Shown: one piece after another, positions 24,122-34,439 of the stretch
Layout: each line of letters begins with the position of its first letter
Numbering within the stretch: the stretch's first letter is position 1
Assembly (NCBI GenBank): GCA_029216955.1
Contig: JANAVB010012120.1
Coordinates: 20,001-84,000 of the forward strand
Origin: Iris pallida
Taxonomy: Eukaryota > Streptophyta > Magnoliopsida > Asparagales > Iridaceae
DNA: 64,000 bases
Reading direction: 5' to 3'
The notes under the pieces: generated by a model
What the model saw: the letters and a program-made list of their open reading frames with translations, nothing else
Database searches by the model: none
Told to the model about the DNA's origin: nothing
Position numbers and translations under genes: made by a program

Positions 24122-24769
24122 TTAGAGGTGGATCGTCAGAGGTTCTTCTGATCCTGTGGCCGCTTCGGCACCAGCTTGCTCATTTCCTTCATCAAGGTGC
24201 CTTTTCGACTTTTCGTATAGGCAGGAGTCCGAGTAGTAGGATTCGACCCCTTTGAAGGGATCGATGTCAGCAAATTCTGTCCTCACGAAGCCATTCTTGT
24301 CGACATACTTGAAACATTGGTGCAGTATGGAAGGCACGATCATATAATCGTATATCCAAGGGCGCCCCAAAAGGATGTTGTAAGAAGTGTCGGCATCTAT
24401 GACGTAGCAGGTGACTTCTGATTGGAGATCGCCAATTTGGCATTTCAGGCAGATCTTCCCGATTGGGTAGCCCCTGCCCGAATTGAAACCGTAGATGGCG
24501 GTGTTTGTAGGCATCAAGCGATGCATTGGAATGCGAAGATGATGTAGCAGACCCTTCGAGATGATGCTTATGGAGGACCCAGGATCAATGTGCATCCGGT
24601 CCACCTTTACGTCGCCGATGTATCCAGTATAGTATAACGGGCGATCGTGCAGGTTGGTTTTGATGAGCATATCCTGCGGGGTGAAAATGATATTGGGCAT
24701 CGCTCCCGTATACACGCTGTCTTGGAGATCTGCGGGCTGATTGTCTCCCGTGAGGTTGGCCTGAGCCAA
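24122..24769 (-). pseudogene. pol: Tat protease segment
   Basis: A 215-codon segment in the same frame as gag upstream and RT downstream, with stops at 24785 and 24122. It carries a retropepsin-like core: KVDRMHIDPGSSISIIS with DPGS in place of the usual DTG/DSG, then YNILLGRPWIYDYMIVPS, the ILGRPW motif typical of plant gypsy proteases. DPGS or DGGS variants are common in Tat elements, so this need not be a loss. The enzyme would cut the gag-pol polyprotein in the particle. Confidence 0.8.
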
Positions 24770-24784
24770 GTATGCGTCGACATT

Positions 24785-26431
24785 TTAGAGTGCATCGTTC
24801 AAGGCCGCGTGGACATCCTTCGAAAGCTTTAGGAGTTCATATAAGGACAATTTGGCCGGTGTATTGGTCAATTGTGCCAAGATGCCGAAGTTGTAGGGCC
24901 TCTCCAGCCCCTGAGGTGTCTCCTTTCGGAGGGATTTGTCGAAGCGAGTCTCCTTTGGCCTAGGCTTGACGGTCGTCGAAGGCTGAGCCGGCCCCGGAGC
25001 ATCAGTGGTAGTGGGCGGATGATCATCAGTCGAGTTTTCAGCCACGGGCTGAGATTGTGCTCCAGATCGAGTAACAACGGCCGTGACTTCTTCCTCATCT
25101 GCCGAGGCGGTGCGGCATGATCTGACTTTTCCACTTCTCTTCTTGTGTATGGGAGGCGTTGTGGGCTGAGTCACCTCGTGGACCAGGTCCGGATGGACCC
25201 ATATAATTTCTCCTCGTGATGTAGTGAAAGGTACTAGACCGGCAGCTTGATCTCGAGCAGGCGGAAGATTAGCAATTTCCATCGTTGCCAGAGGGATGGG
25301 TATAACACCGTCTTGAGTCTCTGTTGGAGGGAAGCTGCCGAATTGTACGGACACCATGTTGGCTGCTACGGTTACCTCCTCGAAATCGATGGCTAGAGCG
25401 TTCGAATCGATGAGGTTTTGGATGTACCGTTTCAGTTGGTAGCAGTCGTATGTAGCATGGTGGACGTAGCGGTGGTAATGGCAGAACTTTGGGTTCTCCA
25501 GATCAGCTAGCCGAGGCTCTCGTCTTGGTGGAGGGAGCTAAATTCTATCTCCTTGTATGAGCATGTCCAAGATAGGCTTGACGTGGCCGTCTTCAAAAGA
25601 GTAAGTGATTTGAGGCCATTGTTTGTCTGCTGGTTGTGACTCGGGCTTCTGGGCTGCGTCGGCCACCATAGCCTGCTTGCCTCTGTTGTCCCGATTGTTG
25701 GAGGGGCTACCCCCATTGTCGGTGTTGGTGCTGGGATGCTTGCCCTTGTTCTCTCCATCCGAGATATGCAACCCCAGTTGGCGAGCCTTCCTTAATCGTT
25801 CCTCGGCACTTGTAGCACTGATGATAAAAGCCTTCCAGTCCTTGAATTGACTTTTGCCCATCCAGAGACTAATTGTTGGGAGCAGTCTCTTTTGGCAGAT
25901 TTCAATCAAGGAAGAATCCGGATTGCCGGATGGTAACTTCATTGCGGTTTGACGAAATCGCTCAATGTAATTCCTCGTCAGCTCTTTCTCTCCTTGGACG
26001 ACGTCCATGAGGGTAGACATTGTGACGTCCTGGCCCACCTCGTAGAACCTCTCCAAGAATAAGTGTTTGAAGCCAGCGAAGGAGTGGATGCAATTGTCCG
26101 ACAAGTTGCGGTACCAGTCGAAGGTGACTCCTTCCAATGCCCCGATGAATAACCGCGTGAGGATAGCGTCACCATGAGGCAGATGGTCGGTGGTGACCTC
26201 GAAGTAAGTGATGTATCGACTTGCTGAGGTCTTGTCATCATAGGGGTTGATATTGAACGGCTTATATCTTGGTGGGAATGGAACATCCCTCCATTCAGCA
26301 GGATATGGTTGCCGTATTCTGAAGTCTTGAGAGTTTTCTCAGGCGTGGAACATGGCTCGGTGCTCTTGAACTTCTCTCCTTACTTCTCGGGTCTCATCTG
26401 TCGCAGTAGGAGCCGTTACTTCGGAAGGATT
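24785..26431 (-). pseudogene. gag: Tat gag (main part), interrupted by stops
   Basis: This structural polyprotein is read in one frame from about 26431 to 24785, with in-frame stops at 26339-26341 (TGA), 25538-25540 (TAG) and the terminal 24785-24787 (TAA). The gag domain is clear at about 26290-25750: FPPRYKPFNINPYDDKTSAS, LFIGALEGVTFDWYRNL, FLERFYEVGQ and GEKELTRNYIERFRQTAM. After the stop at 25538 comes LPPPREPR and a Cys/His stretch (FCHYHRYVHHATYDC) near 25480-25430, which may bind zinc. The rest, to 24785, is a Pro/Thr-rich linker. Stop positions are compatible with single C-to-T changes. The N-terminus is in another frame. Confidence 0.85.
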
Positions 26432-26502
26432 ATTGCCCGGGTTCGGTGCCGCTGAATTTGAATCTATATTGTTTGCGGGACCCGCGCTTGTTTGGCCAAG
26501 TG

Positions 26503-26952
26503 TCACCCCTGCAGAGTAGGAAGAGCCGCTTTGATCTCGTCTACAGACTTGACCAAGGCGTGCAGTATGGCCTCCAAAGTGTCGATGCGTTGGCGATCAC
26601 TGGAACCACCTTGATTGTTGTCCGTCATGAATACCGTCCTTACGTGAGGAGTGACGGAAGGGACGGTGGAGGGTGTGCCCTCTGAGTCATACCCGTGCAT
26701 CGAGAAATCATCGAGGTAAGTGGGAATATTCTCTTCGGGTTCGGACTCGGAAGGAACAGTACCCCCAGCTTCGGAGCTTGCTTCATCTTGAGAGTCATGG
26801 ATGTCATCGGGGACGTCGGCATCTGTTATACCTGACGGGAGGGTTGTTTCCCCGGGCTCATCTTCCTGAAACATCAGATTGTTGTGGATGTTCGGAGGAG
26901 TGCTACCCCCAGCTCCCTCGACCCTCAACGGTGCGGACGATGAATCTCCCAT
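26503..26952 (-). pseudogene. gag: Tat gag N-terminal segment, frameshifted
   Basis: A 149-codon frame starting MGDSSSAPLRVEG, 19 bases after the end of ORF1. It is strongly acidic (Asp/Glu/Ser-rich) up to about residue 85, then has a Leu-rich stretch (RIDTLEAILHALVKSVDEIK) that could form a short coiled coil. It is one base out of frame with the gag domain to its left, so a single-base indel lies between about 26505 and 26431. The start is chosen as the first ATG after the ORF1 stop at 26971-26973. Confidence 0.65.
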
Positions 26953-26970
26953 TGCAGCAGATTTTGTCTT

Positions 26971-28308
26971 CTAACGAGTGTATTGGTATACTCCGGTGGA
27001 GGGCAACCGTTTAGCCGACAATTTCTTAGCTGTAGTGGTTGATATTTTCGGACTGGAGATGCTTGTCTTCTTCCCTCTCCCCTCGGCGGGGACTTTCTGC
27101 GTGGAATTGCAGGAGACAACAGGAGGTGCCTCGTCCTCCGTGCTCGGATGCTGCAATCTTTGGAAGACGGACGTCCGGTCTTCCGTCACTGCCGTGTTGT
27201 TGCAGCAGCAGTTGACGATGATCTGGGTACAGTGACGTCCATGTGAGGACTCTTTGCACGCCGAGGCCCCTTCTCTTTCCTTGCATTTGTAGAGGATAGC
27301 CTCACGCAGGTCAGAGGAACCACTTTGTCCATTTGTCGCTGGGGACTAGACTCGAGTGGTCCTATACAACTTCCCATCAGAGGCCCACGTGATAATCAGC
27401 TGGACGCCCCGATAGTCGGAGGTTGGGGCAGCTGTCTGGGCTTGATGAGCCCGCGCTACCCTAGACTTCTTCTTCTTAGCACTTGTGGGTACATAATAAG
27501 AAGAGTCCAAGTTGAATACCACAGAGTCTAGCTTATCATCCAGAGAATCATCAGGGTTCGGACCGTACGAGAGACGGTCGAAAACTGATCGAGAGGAGCA
27601 TGGAGCGGATGCTATGCGGCTGGGATTAGAAATCGTGCAGGCTGTCTGCATGCGGTTGTCTTCTGCCGTCGGATGAGTTCTTATGCGGCTAGGAGTCACG
27701 ACCGTGCAGGCTGGCCGCATGCGGTTGGCATCTGTGGCCGTATGGGTTTTCTGCAAACGATTGACTTTGATAGCCGCATGAGTCTCATCCATGCGGTTGG
27801 CAACTGTAGCCGCATAAGTTATGCGGCTGACAGATGTGGCCGCATGAGTTTTCTTCATGGGGTTGGCGGATGTAGCCGCATGGGCTTTCTCCCTGCGGCT
27901 AATACCCTTCTGCGGCTCGGATCGCGCAGAGTTCCTCTTTGCCCCTGCAAGTCCAGCATCATAGTATTTTCTTCTGCCGGACTTGGGGACAGCAGAGTTG
28001 TCTACGGTCTGAAGTGGGGCCGCAGGAGAGTCCTTCTCGCCGTCTTGAGCAACAGAGGGTATCCCATCGAGGGCTTGAGGAGGAGCAAATGATTTTGGCC
28101 TCCACTCTTTGCGAGCCTTCGCGGTGCGGGTGCGCTTCTGGACCGGGCCAGCGCTGCCTTCAGAGAGCATCTCTTCGAACGCCTGTTGGTCGAAGCGGAC
28201 GCCCATCTTCTGTTGTGTGGAGCCAAGTTTGGCTGCATCCGATTGCGTCACCAACTCCTCAGCCGTGGAGAAGTTTGTCCCCAGCAGAGTCGCCATCGTG
28301 TCTGCCAT
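26971..28308 (-). pseudogene. Tat ORF1, extra ORF upstream of gag, starting in the LTR
   Basis: About 445 codons in one frame, broken only by a TAG at 27346-27348. The first ATG (28306-28308) lies inside the 5' LTR and the frame runs through the primer-binding site, which encodes MATLLG. Residues about 1-60 include RFDQQAFEEMLSE. About 130-230 is a run of imperfect repeats (KTHAATSANPMK, HAATSVSRI, AATVANRM) encoded by the GCCGCAT/ATGCGG array. After the stop comes a Cys/His cluster, KCKEREGASACKESSHGRHC, which could bind zinc, then a basic Lys/Ser/Thr-rich tail. An ORF before gag is a known feature of Ogre-type Tat elements, with unknown function. The Cys cluster loosely resembles plant Cys-rich DNA-binding motifs, but I would not name it on that. 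Confidence 0.65.
28278..28295 (-). promoter_or_regulatory. Primer-binding site of the Tat element
   Basis: The minus strand reads TGGCGACTCTGCTGGGGA three bases after the LTR end. This is not the initiator tRNA-Met site. It resembles the tRNA-Arg-type site reported for Ogre/Tat elements; the tRNA identity is from memory and not tested. Confidence 0.7.
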
Positions 28309-29658
28309 GAAATATAAAAGAACAGAATAATTGTCGGAGGATCGGACTTTTACTTCACGTTACAAACTCGCTTGTACAAAGAAAGCCTAGGGACGAAAAC
28401 CTAGGTACAGCAGTCTAAGTACAATTGTTTATTTTTGATTCTGGGGGATGACGATAGAGGCTCGGGAAAGCGACGGCCGCTCTGCCTTACTCCTTGGACG
28501 ATCGGTATGCAGCCTTGGCTCGTGGAAGATCTGCTTGGCGTGGATGAAGAAATGCTCTTCTTGCTCTCCTCGTGTTGCTCTCCTGGCTTCTCTCTCTGTG
28601 GTTATCGAAAAGGGTGGAAGCTCTCTCTGTATATCTGTCTCTCTCTTTTTTTTATTCTTTTGTTGCCGGGGGTTTTGCAAAGAAATGATGCTGGCTATTT
28701 ATAAGAGCGAGATGTGATCATTAGGGTTTGCTAATGATCATTTGTTCGGAATGTCGGCGCTCCTTCAATCTATCTGAACCCTTGATCCTGATTACAATGA
28801 ATCTAGGCCATTAATGCGGATAGCACCGAATCTTGTGAGCAGTTAATGTTAACTGCTTTAAATCTTCATGATTGATTATACCAATGTCCGATTGCTCGCC
28901 ACGTGTCCCATTGGCTTGATGATAAATGATATGCCCTGATCTCAGTAATTATGATGATGATGTCAAATATACTTGTTGGGATTCGGTTAAATCCTTGATT
29001 GATCCGATGCCACGTGTTTTAATTGTGGGTCCTGCCAGAGCCGCATGAGATAGACAAGACTTGAACCGCAGGGAGATAATCTTCATGAGCCGCATAGGAC
29101 AACGCTTTATTGAGCCGCAGGGGATGAACTCTCAATGAGCCGTATATGCATAGTCTCTACGAGCCGCATAAGCTAGCGTTGTATTGAGCCGCAGGGACTG
29201 GGCTCTTGGTGGGCCGCATATGGCTGATTTCTGCTGGTCATATAGGGTGACTTCTCAGTGAGCCGTATGAAACTGTTCTCCATTTAAGCCGCATGAGACT
29301 TGCCACGTGGCAATCTAGGACTTCTGACGGATCGGGTCAGAGATTTTCTTCTTTTCCCGAAGAGTCTGTCATTATGGCAGAACCATTATGACACTTTATG
29401 TCAGAGCCGTCACAGTTGTCAAGTCGTGTCAGAGCATTAAATGAGGCCCCTACTCAAACGGCCAGCTGTAGGGAAGGATCACAAGGGGACACATGGCGTC
29501 GATCGAGCCGCATATTCCTGCTGAACCGCATACACTCCCGAGCCGCATGAGACTGAGAGTCTTCTTTAAACCGCCTAAGGCAGCTCCTCTATGAGCCGCA
29601 TGGGCTTCTTACCCGGAGCCGCATGGACCATTATTCTGATATTTTCCATGCTTCTACA
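28299..29658 (-). repeat. 5' LTR of the Tat element
   Basis: It is the partner of 16145-17506, 1360 bp, TG/CA ended. As the 5' LTR it should hold the active promoter. A minus-strand TATA-like CTTATAAATAGCC at about 28692-28704 lies roughly 955 bases into the LTR, leaving about 400 bases of R and U5. U3 contains the GAGCCGCAT repeats (about 29035-29630). Confidence 0.95.
28692..28704 (-). promoter_or_regulatory. TATA box of the Tat 5' LTR
   Basis: The minus strand reads CTTATAAATAGCC, followed by a leader containing CTTTGCAAAACC. The same sequence is in the other LTR. Position and consensus fit a core promoter; the start site is inferred. Confidence 0.6.
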
Positions 29659-29663
29659 CCTAT

Positions 29664-29917
29664 CCGGAGCCTCACACTCGGGAGTTCCGCTAACTGGTCA
29701 GCGGACAGAGGTCGAGGGGACAGCACCTTCCGTAGGGGTTTGGAGGCAAAGCCCCCGAAAGGTATTCAGATTTTTAGATCTGTTTATCTTTGGACAACTG
29801 CTTTCAAGGAAAAAGGCGTCTTTAAGTTTGCTCAAATGTCAGAAAAAAGGTGTTATCAAAGTGCTCATGTCCTTATATTTTATTTTGTATTTTATTCTAT
29901 ATTTTATCTTTCTTTTA
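29664..29917 (+). repeat. Left part of a split copia-type LTR
   Basis: The end of this stretch (TTATATTTTATTTTGTATTT, near 29872-29891) matches the U3 of the copia LTR at 32947-33998 read in the opposite orientation (TTTTATATTTTTTTTGTATTTTC). The matching continues on the other side of the Harbinger-like element. The true left edge of the LTR was not found. The first part (29664-29760) may instead be older flanking sequence; it contains GGAGGCAAAGCCCCCG. Confidence 0.45.
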
Positions 29918-31356
29918 GGGCCCGTTTGGTAAATCGTATTTGGAGTTGAATTTTAGAATTTTATGGCTTTGGAGCCAAATCCATGGAATTCTATGTTTGG
30001 TTGGAGATAGATTTGGATATGGAAAGTATGACCAAATCCAAAATTTGGATTTGGAAGAAAGAGGTTGAATTTGCGAGGGAAAAGTTAGTTATTTTTTAAT
30101 AATTTCACTAAAATATTTAATTTATAGTGTATTCAAAATTAACTAATAGTTAATTCAAAATTAGTCATTACTATTATTGTAAAAAAATATTTTTTTGTAA
30201 ATAAAATTAGTTATTGTTTTTAATAAAAAATTAACCAATAGTTAGTTATCATAATTATAATCTAAGTTAATAATTTATTAACTAATAATTTCATTATTTA
30301 ATAATTTATAATAATCTTAATTAATAACTTATAATTTTATTAATCATAATTATAATAAATTTATTAATTATAACTGTAATCTTAATTAATAATTTATTAA
30401 TTAATATCCAATTATAATCATAATTACTAATTTATTAGTTTTATTATAATAATGTTTAATAATTTGTTAATTACTATTTTATTATATTCTTAATTAATAA
30501 TATGTTAATCACAATTTTAATCATATTTAATAATTTATAATTTAATAATTAATATATTATAATAGTGTAATTAATAATTTATTAATCATCAGTATATTAA
30601 TTTATAATTACTATGTTAAAAATATTTAATTTATAGTTAATTAAAAATTAGCTAACAGTTAATTAAAAATTAGCCGTTATTGTTTTAAAATTTATAACTA
30701 AAAATTAGTTATTATTTTAATAAAAAATAACTAATAGTTAGTTATCATAAATTATCATCAAAAATAATAATTTACTATTTAATAATTTAATAATTAATAT
30801 ATTCTTAAAATTTTAATTAATAATTTACTAATCGTCATTATAATCATCATTATATCTTAATTAATAATTTATTAATCATAACTATTATCATAATTGGAAT
30901 GATAATTTAATTATTAATCATAAGTATAATTATAATTATAACAACTAATTAATAATTTAATTAATTAATTATTTATTTATTATTTTATTAATTATGTTAA
31001 TAATTTAATCATTAATCATAACTATAATTATAATTATAATAGCTAATTAATAATTTACTAATCGTCATTATAATCATCATTATATCTTAATTAATAATTT
31101 TTTAATCATCATTATATCTTAATTAATAATTTATTTATTAATTATAATATTAATCCAAAATAATTTGATTATTAATCATAACTATAATTATAATTATAAT
31201 AGCTAATTAATAATTTATCAAATCCTATGTTTGGTTGGAGTTCGATTTGGATTTGGATTTAAGAATTCATGATTTGGATTTGGATTTGAATTTGAATTTT
31301 GGATTTCCAAATCCAAATCCAAATCCAAATACAAATCCATTTTACCAAACAAGCCC
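29918..31356. mobile_element. PIF/Harbinger-like non-autonomous element
   Basis: 1439 bp with terminal inverted repeats GGGCCCGTTTGGTAAA (left) and, inverted, GGGCTTGTTTGGTAAA (right), flanked by TTA at 29915-29917 and 31357-31359. TTA duplications and GGGCC(C/T)GTTTGG ends are typical of PIF/Harbinger and Tourist-like elements. Both subterminal regions carry GGATTTGGATTTGG-type repeats and their complement. The core (30.1-31.2 kb) is extremely AT-rich, built from TAATTAATAATTTATTAAT-like words, and codes for nothing. It must have been mobilised by a transposase from elsewhere. Confidence 0.85.
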
Positions 31357-31359
31357 TTA

Positions 31360-32194
31360 TAAGACAATATGTGAATTAAGTCATACTAGCCCTTACTTGG
31401 CGTCTTATACCCCATTACCAAAAAGCCTACCTATTAGTTCAGCCCACAAACCAAAAAGTTAGCCATTCAAAAAGAACCCAATTCCCAAATACAGGGCAAC
31501 TGACTTGGACCGAACTCGGTCACCCTAAACCAGTATTCTATTAGATCATGTCACCCTGTTTAATCGGCTCCAACGTTTGAATTTATGAACGTTTGCAAAC
31601 GAACTCTGCCCGAGTTCAGTCCCTAGAACCCGTATAAATAGAGAAGAAAACCCCATTCATTTCAACTTACATGTTATTTCTTCTTCTATCTATTCAAGAG
31701 TTCCACCTAAGCTGTAACCTTTATGTCTACCAAGTTCATAACCCACAACCATCTATATGTCAGTGCGGTCTTGATTCAGAAGTTGGTTCGAGTTGTAAAT
31801 AACTTGGGAAAATATCTCAATTTTTATACTATTCCAGAAGTCGACAAGTCCTTCGGATAAAAGGCTTGCAAGTTGAAGTAGCGCTCTACAGATAAAAGCA
31901 TGTGTTGTAAGGAGCTGCAAGCGCTTCGGGTTCAAAGCTTGTGTTTCACGCGATAGTGGATTCAACATCGAGCTAGAGTAGTCGAGACTGGACTAGTCCT
32001 CTTAGATGGAATCAGTATAAACCTTGATGTTTGCGTTTGCTTCTCTGAACTTATTTACATTATGCATTTATTTTTATAGCCTACTTCATATTAGTTTAAT
32101 TACTACCATAATTAATTTTTAAGTAGTGAATTTTATTCCGCTGCACACATACACTCTATTCATCCTCCCTCTAGAGGTGCTCAACGTTCCTACA
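31360..32194 (+). repeat. Right part of the split copia-type LTR, plus sense
   Basis: It ends CAACGTTCCTACA at 32194. Its reverse complement begins TGTAGGAACGTTGAGCACCT, clearly related to the plus-strand left edge of the copia LTRs (TGTAGGACCATTGAGCACCT at 40982). Shared blocks include CTCTATTCATCC with its complement, the TATA region CCGTATAAATAGAGAAG at 31629-31645, and AAAAAGCCTACCTATT. It is therefore a relative of that LTR in opposite orientation. No primer site follows at the usual distance, so a solo LTR is likely. Confidence 0.7.
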
Positions 32195-32856
32195 TCTTCA
32201 TCCTCTATCTTCTCCATTTCTTCATTTGGTATTATAAATTTTTATATCTTTTTAACAATTTTTTTCCTGATCCTTCTTATAAATTAATATCATAATGTAG
32301 TATCATAACGTAGGTTTTGGATGAAATATTATCAGGTTTTTGATTATTATTTTTTTTGGTTGGATTTTTGCCACAATCTGAGCTGGAATAACACAGGTCT
32401 GTAGTAAATTTCTATAGTCCTGAATATTGTTAGGACTGTAAAAATATTTTACAATCCTGAAAACAAATATGACTGTAGACATTTTCTAATGTCCTGTGTT
32501 ATTCCAGTCCATTCTCCGACTGTATAAAATTTCTACAGTCCATATGTTAAATTTAATTGTTTGTTAGTTTACTTAAAATATTTCTTTATATTATAGCCTC
32601 TCTCATGCCTCTCTTGCAATGTGTATATGGTATAGTTTGAGGGAAGAAATGGAAGGGACAATAACATCTTTCGCCATCAAATAAATCTTACCGTTAGAGG
32701 CAACCAATAGCTAGTACTTCAAAAGATGAGAAGAAAAATTGTAGAAACAATTTGTTGTAGTACTTGCCAAGAACCTAAAACTTATGGTCGTCACTGCAAA
32801 AGAGATTATTTTTGTTACCCATATTCTTGTCATGCCTTGTTTAACAAGAATATGGG
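32195..32856 (+). mobile_element. Palindrome-bearing transposon fragment, plus-oriented copy
   Basis: Order on the plus strand: AT-rich leader, GGACTGTAAA-type palindromes (32390-32550), then a stretch reading MRRKIVETICCSTCQEPKTY from 32727. The last 130 bases are the mirror of the segment just to the right: AACAAGAATATGGGCAAATTCTTGTT at 32843-32868 is the centre of an inverted repeat. The same order, inverted, is found at 42014-43190. The CSTCQEPKTYGRHC stretch has the CX2CX9C spacing of a zinc knuckle whose usual His position holds Thr. This suggests, but does not prove, a transposase C-terminus. Confidence 0.5.
32390..32550. repeat. GGACTGTAA/TTACAATCC palindromes
   Basis: Words such as AGGACTGTAAAAATATTTTA, ATGACTGTAGAC, CTACAGTCC and GGAATAACACAGG / TGTGTTATTCC form nested inverted pairs. 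The family is the same as at 12832-13230 and 42525-42840 but more diverged (TGTAA instead of TGTCAA or TGCCAA). Confidence 0.6.
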
Positions 32857-32946
32857 CAAATTCTTGTTAAATAAGGCACAATAGGAATATGGGTAAACTC
32901 TCACCTTTGCATATGTTGTGATAAGAATACTCTCTTCTGTAATAAT
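32857..32946 (-). mobile_element. Left remainder of the minus-oriented transposon copy
   Basis: Its reverse complement (TTACAGAAGAGAGTATTCTT onward) aligns with the plus-oriented copy after TATGGTCGTCACTGC. It is the downstream continuation of the segment at 42014-42100, from which it is separated by the copia insertion. The last bases, ATAAT, are the probable target duplication of the copia element (ATAAC on the other side, four of five matching). Confidence 0.5.
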
Positions 32947-33998
32947 TGTAGACCGTTGACCACCTCAAGAGGGGGATGAATAGAGTGTGTGCGTGTGCAG
33001 CAAAAATAATCACCAATTAAGAATTAATTAGTTATAAACTATGGCAGATAAAAGACGGTCAATAAAATACGGTAAAGTAAGAGGCAAGAATTCAAACTCA
33101 GTGACACAACGATGTATACTGGTATCCCTCTGAGAGAACTAGTCCAGTCTCAAGTACTCTTGCTCGATGTTAATCCATAATGGCGTAAGCTAAATGAGGG
33201 CTTGTAGTCGCTTACAACACAGTGCTTGGTGACGAGCGCACGACCGACTCCACAACTTGATTTCAAAAACTGGAATATTTTCTGAATGACGTCTCTGATA
33301 CAACTCTTTAGTACCAAAACTCTAGATCGAACAGAACTGTACTGGCTTTGGCTAAAAGTGGTACATGCTTGATTTGAAAGTATTGATCGTAGAAAACACT
33401 TTAGAAATAGATAGAGAAGAGAATGAATGAGTATTTAAGTGATATGAAATGGTGAGAATTCTTCTCTATTTATAGTATTTTTGTTGACCGAAATCAGGCA
33501 GAGTTAGGGTAGAGTTCGGATGCATGAATCTCGCATACGAATGTTGTGGGAAGATTTGGTGGAAACTCATTTTTGAAAATCCATAGACCGAACTCGGGCC
33601 AAACTCGGGCCGAGTTCTCCCAGAGTTCTGTCTAGATCAGAACAGTTTAGTTTTGGGGCAGATTTGTTTTGAGGTTTTGGGGTTTTTGGAAGTATGGAAA
33701 TGTAGGCTTTTTGAAAAGTGGACAGAATAAAACCTAAGCCAGTATGAATCCTGATCAACCTCACATATATTTCCTAGACTCAATAAAATTGAAAATACAA
33801 AAAAAATATAAAAACTTGATCTTGCTTCCAGTGCGATTGGTTCTTGATGATGATGTTATGTCTGTACTTTGAAGGGTAGGATGCAGGCATTCTTCTTGTT
33901 TAAAAACCTATAAACCTGTAGCTATCTGTATATTTTTTATATCAACCAAAGTTGTTGATTATCAAAATCAGGTGTGATCATTAACCAATGGGCCGACA
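32947..33998 (-). repeat. 3' LTR of the copia element
   Basis: Plus-strand ends TGTAGACCGTTGACC ... ATGGGCCGACA. It matches 40982-42013 throughout, including the GAACTCGGGCC repeats and the minus-strand TATA ACTATAAATAGAG (about 33466-33479). Confidence 0.92.
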
Positions 33999-34439
33999 AT
34001 CTTCTCTATTTTGATAATTGACAAACTTTGAGTCTATAACAAAATATAACAAATAATATAACTTTGAAATGATATACCTAACTTTTTCATCGAGAAAATA
34101 AAATTTTTGTGGTATGGCTCTTCTCCCCCGTTGTTAAATACTCAAAATGTGGCTCCCCCGCAATATGTGAAGCCAACAATAACAAAAAAAAGGCAGAGTA
34201 ATATCCACATAGTACATGAATGAACCAAGTCAACATCTCAAGGGAACTAACATCAGCAGTAGCAATAATGAATCATGAGTAATGGAAACTAACTAATATA
34301 GCATAAAAACCAACTACTACTGAAAATGAGTTCAAACTGAACGCAGTGCATAATACTACAGATAATCCACAATAATAAAGTGTCACTACTAGATCATCAT
34401 CACAGATAATGTCCACAAAATGTTAAGCCAAAAACTAAA
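33999..34439 (-). other. Spacer between copia 3' LTR and the extra ORF
   Basis: No coding signal. On the minus strand AAAATAGAGAAGAT lies directly before the LTR start TGTCGGCCC and is the probable polypurine tract. Confidence 0.5.

Larger units (their letters stand above)
16145..29658 (-). mobile_element. Tat-type Ty3/gypsy LTR retrotransposon, nearly complete
   Basis: A 13.5-kb element bounded by two LTRs of 1362 and 1360 bp and the perfect target duplication CCTAT (16140-16144 and 29659-29663). Internal order on the minus strand: primer site, ORF1, gag, protease, RT, RNase H, archaeal-type RNase H, integrase, tandem array, opposite-strand ORF, polypurine tract. Integrase after RT makes it gypsy. 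The second RNase H, the absence of a chromodomain and the ORF before gag point to the Tat lineage (Ogre/Retand group). The LTRs differ by roughly 2% over the first 220 bases by eye, so insertion is fairly recent. Several in-frame stops and one frameshift make it non-autonomous. Confidence 0.92.

Noticed and set aside
32222..32236. Possible primer-binding site (TTTGGTATTATAAAT) after the split copia LTR
   Set aside because: Matches the initiator tRNA-Met site at only about 8 of 12 bases and lies about 28 bases from the LTR edge instead of 0-5.
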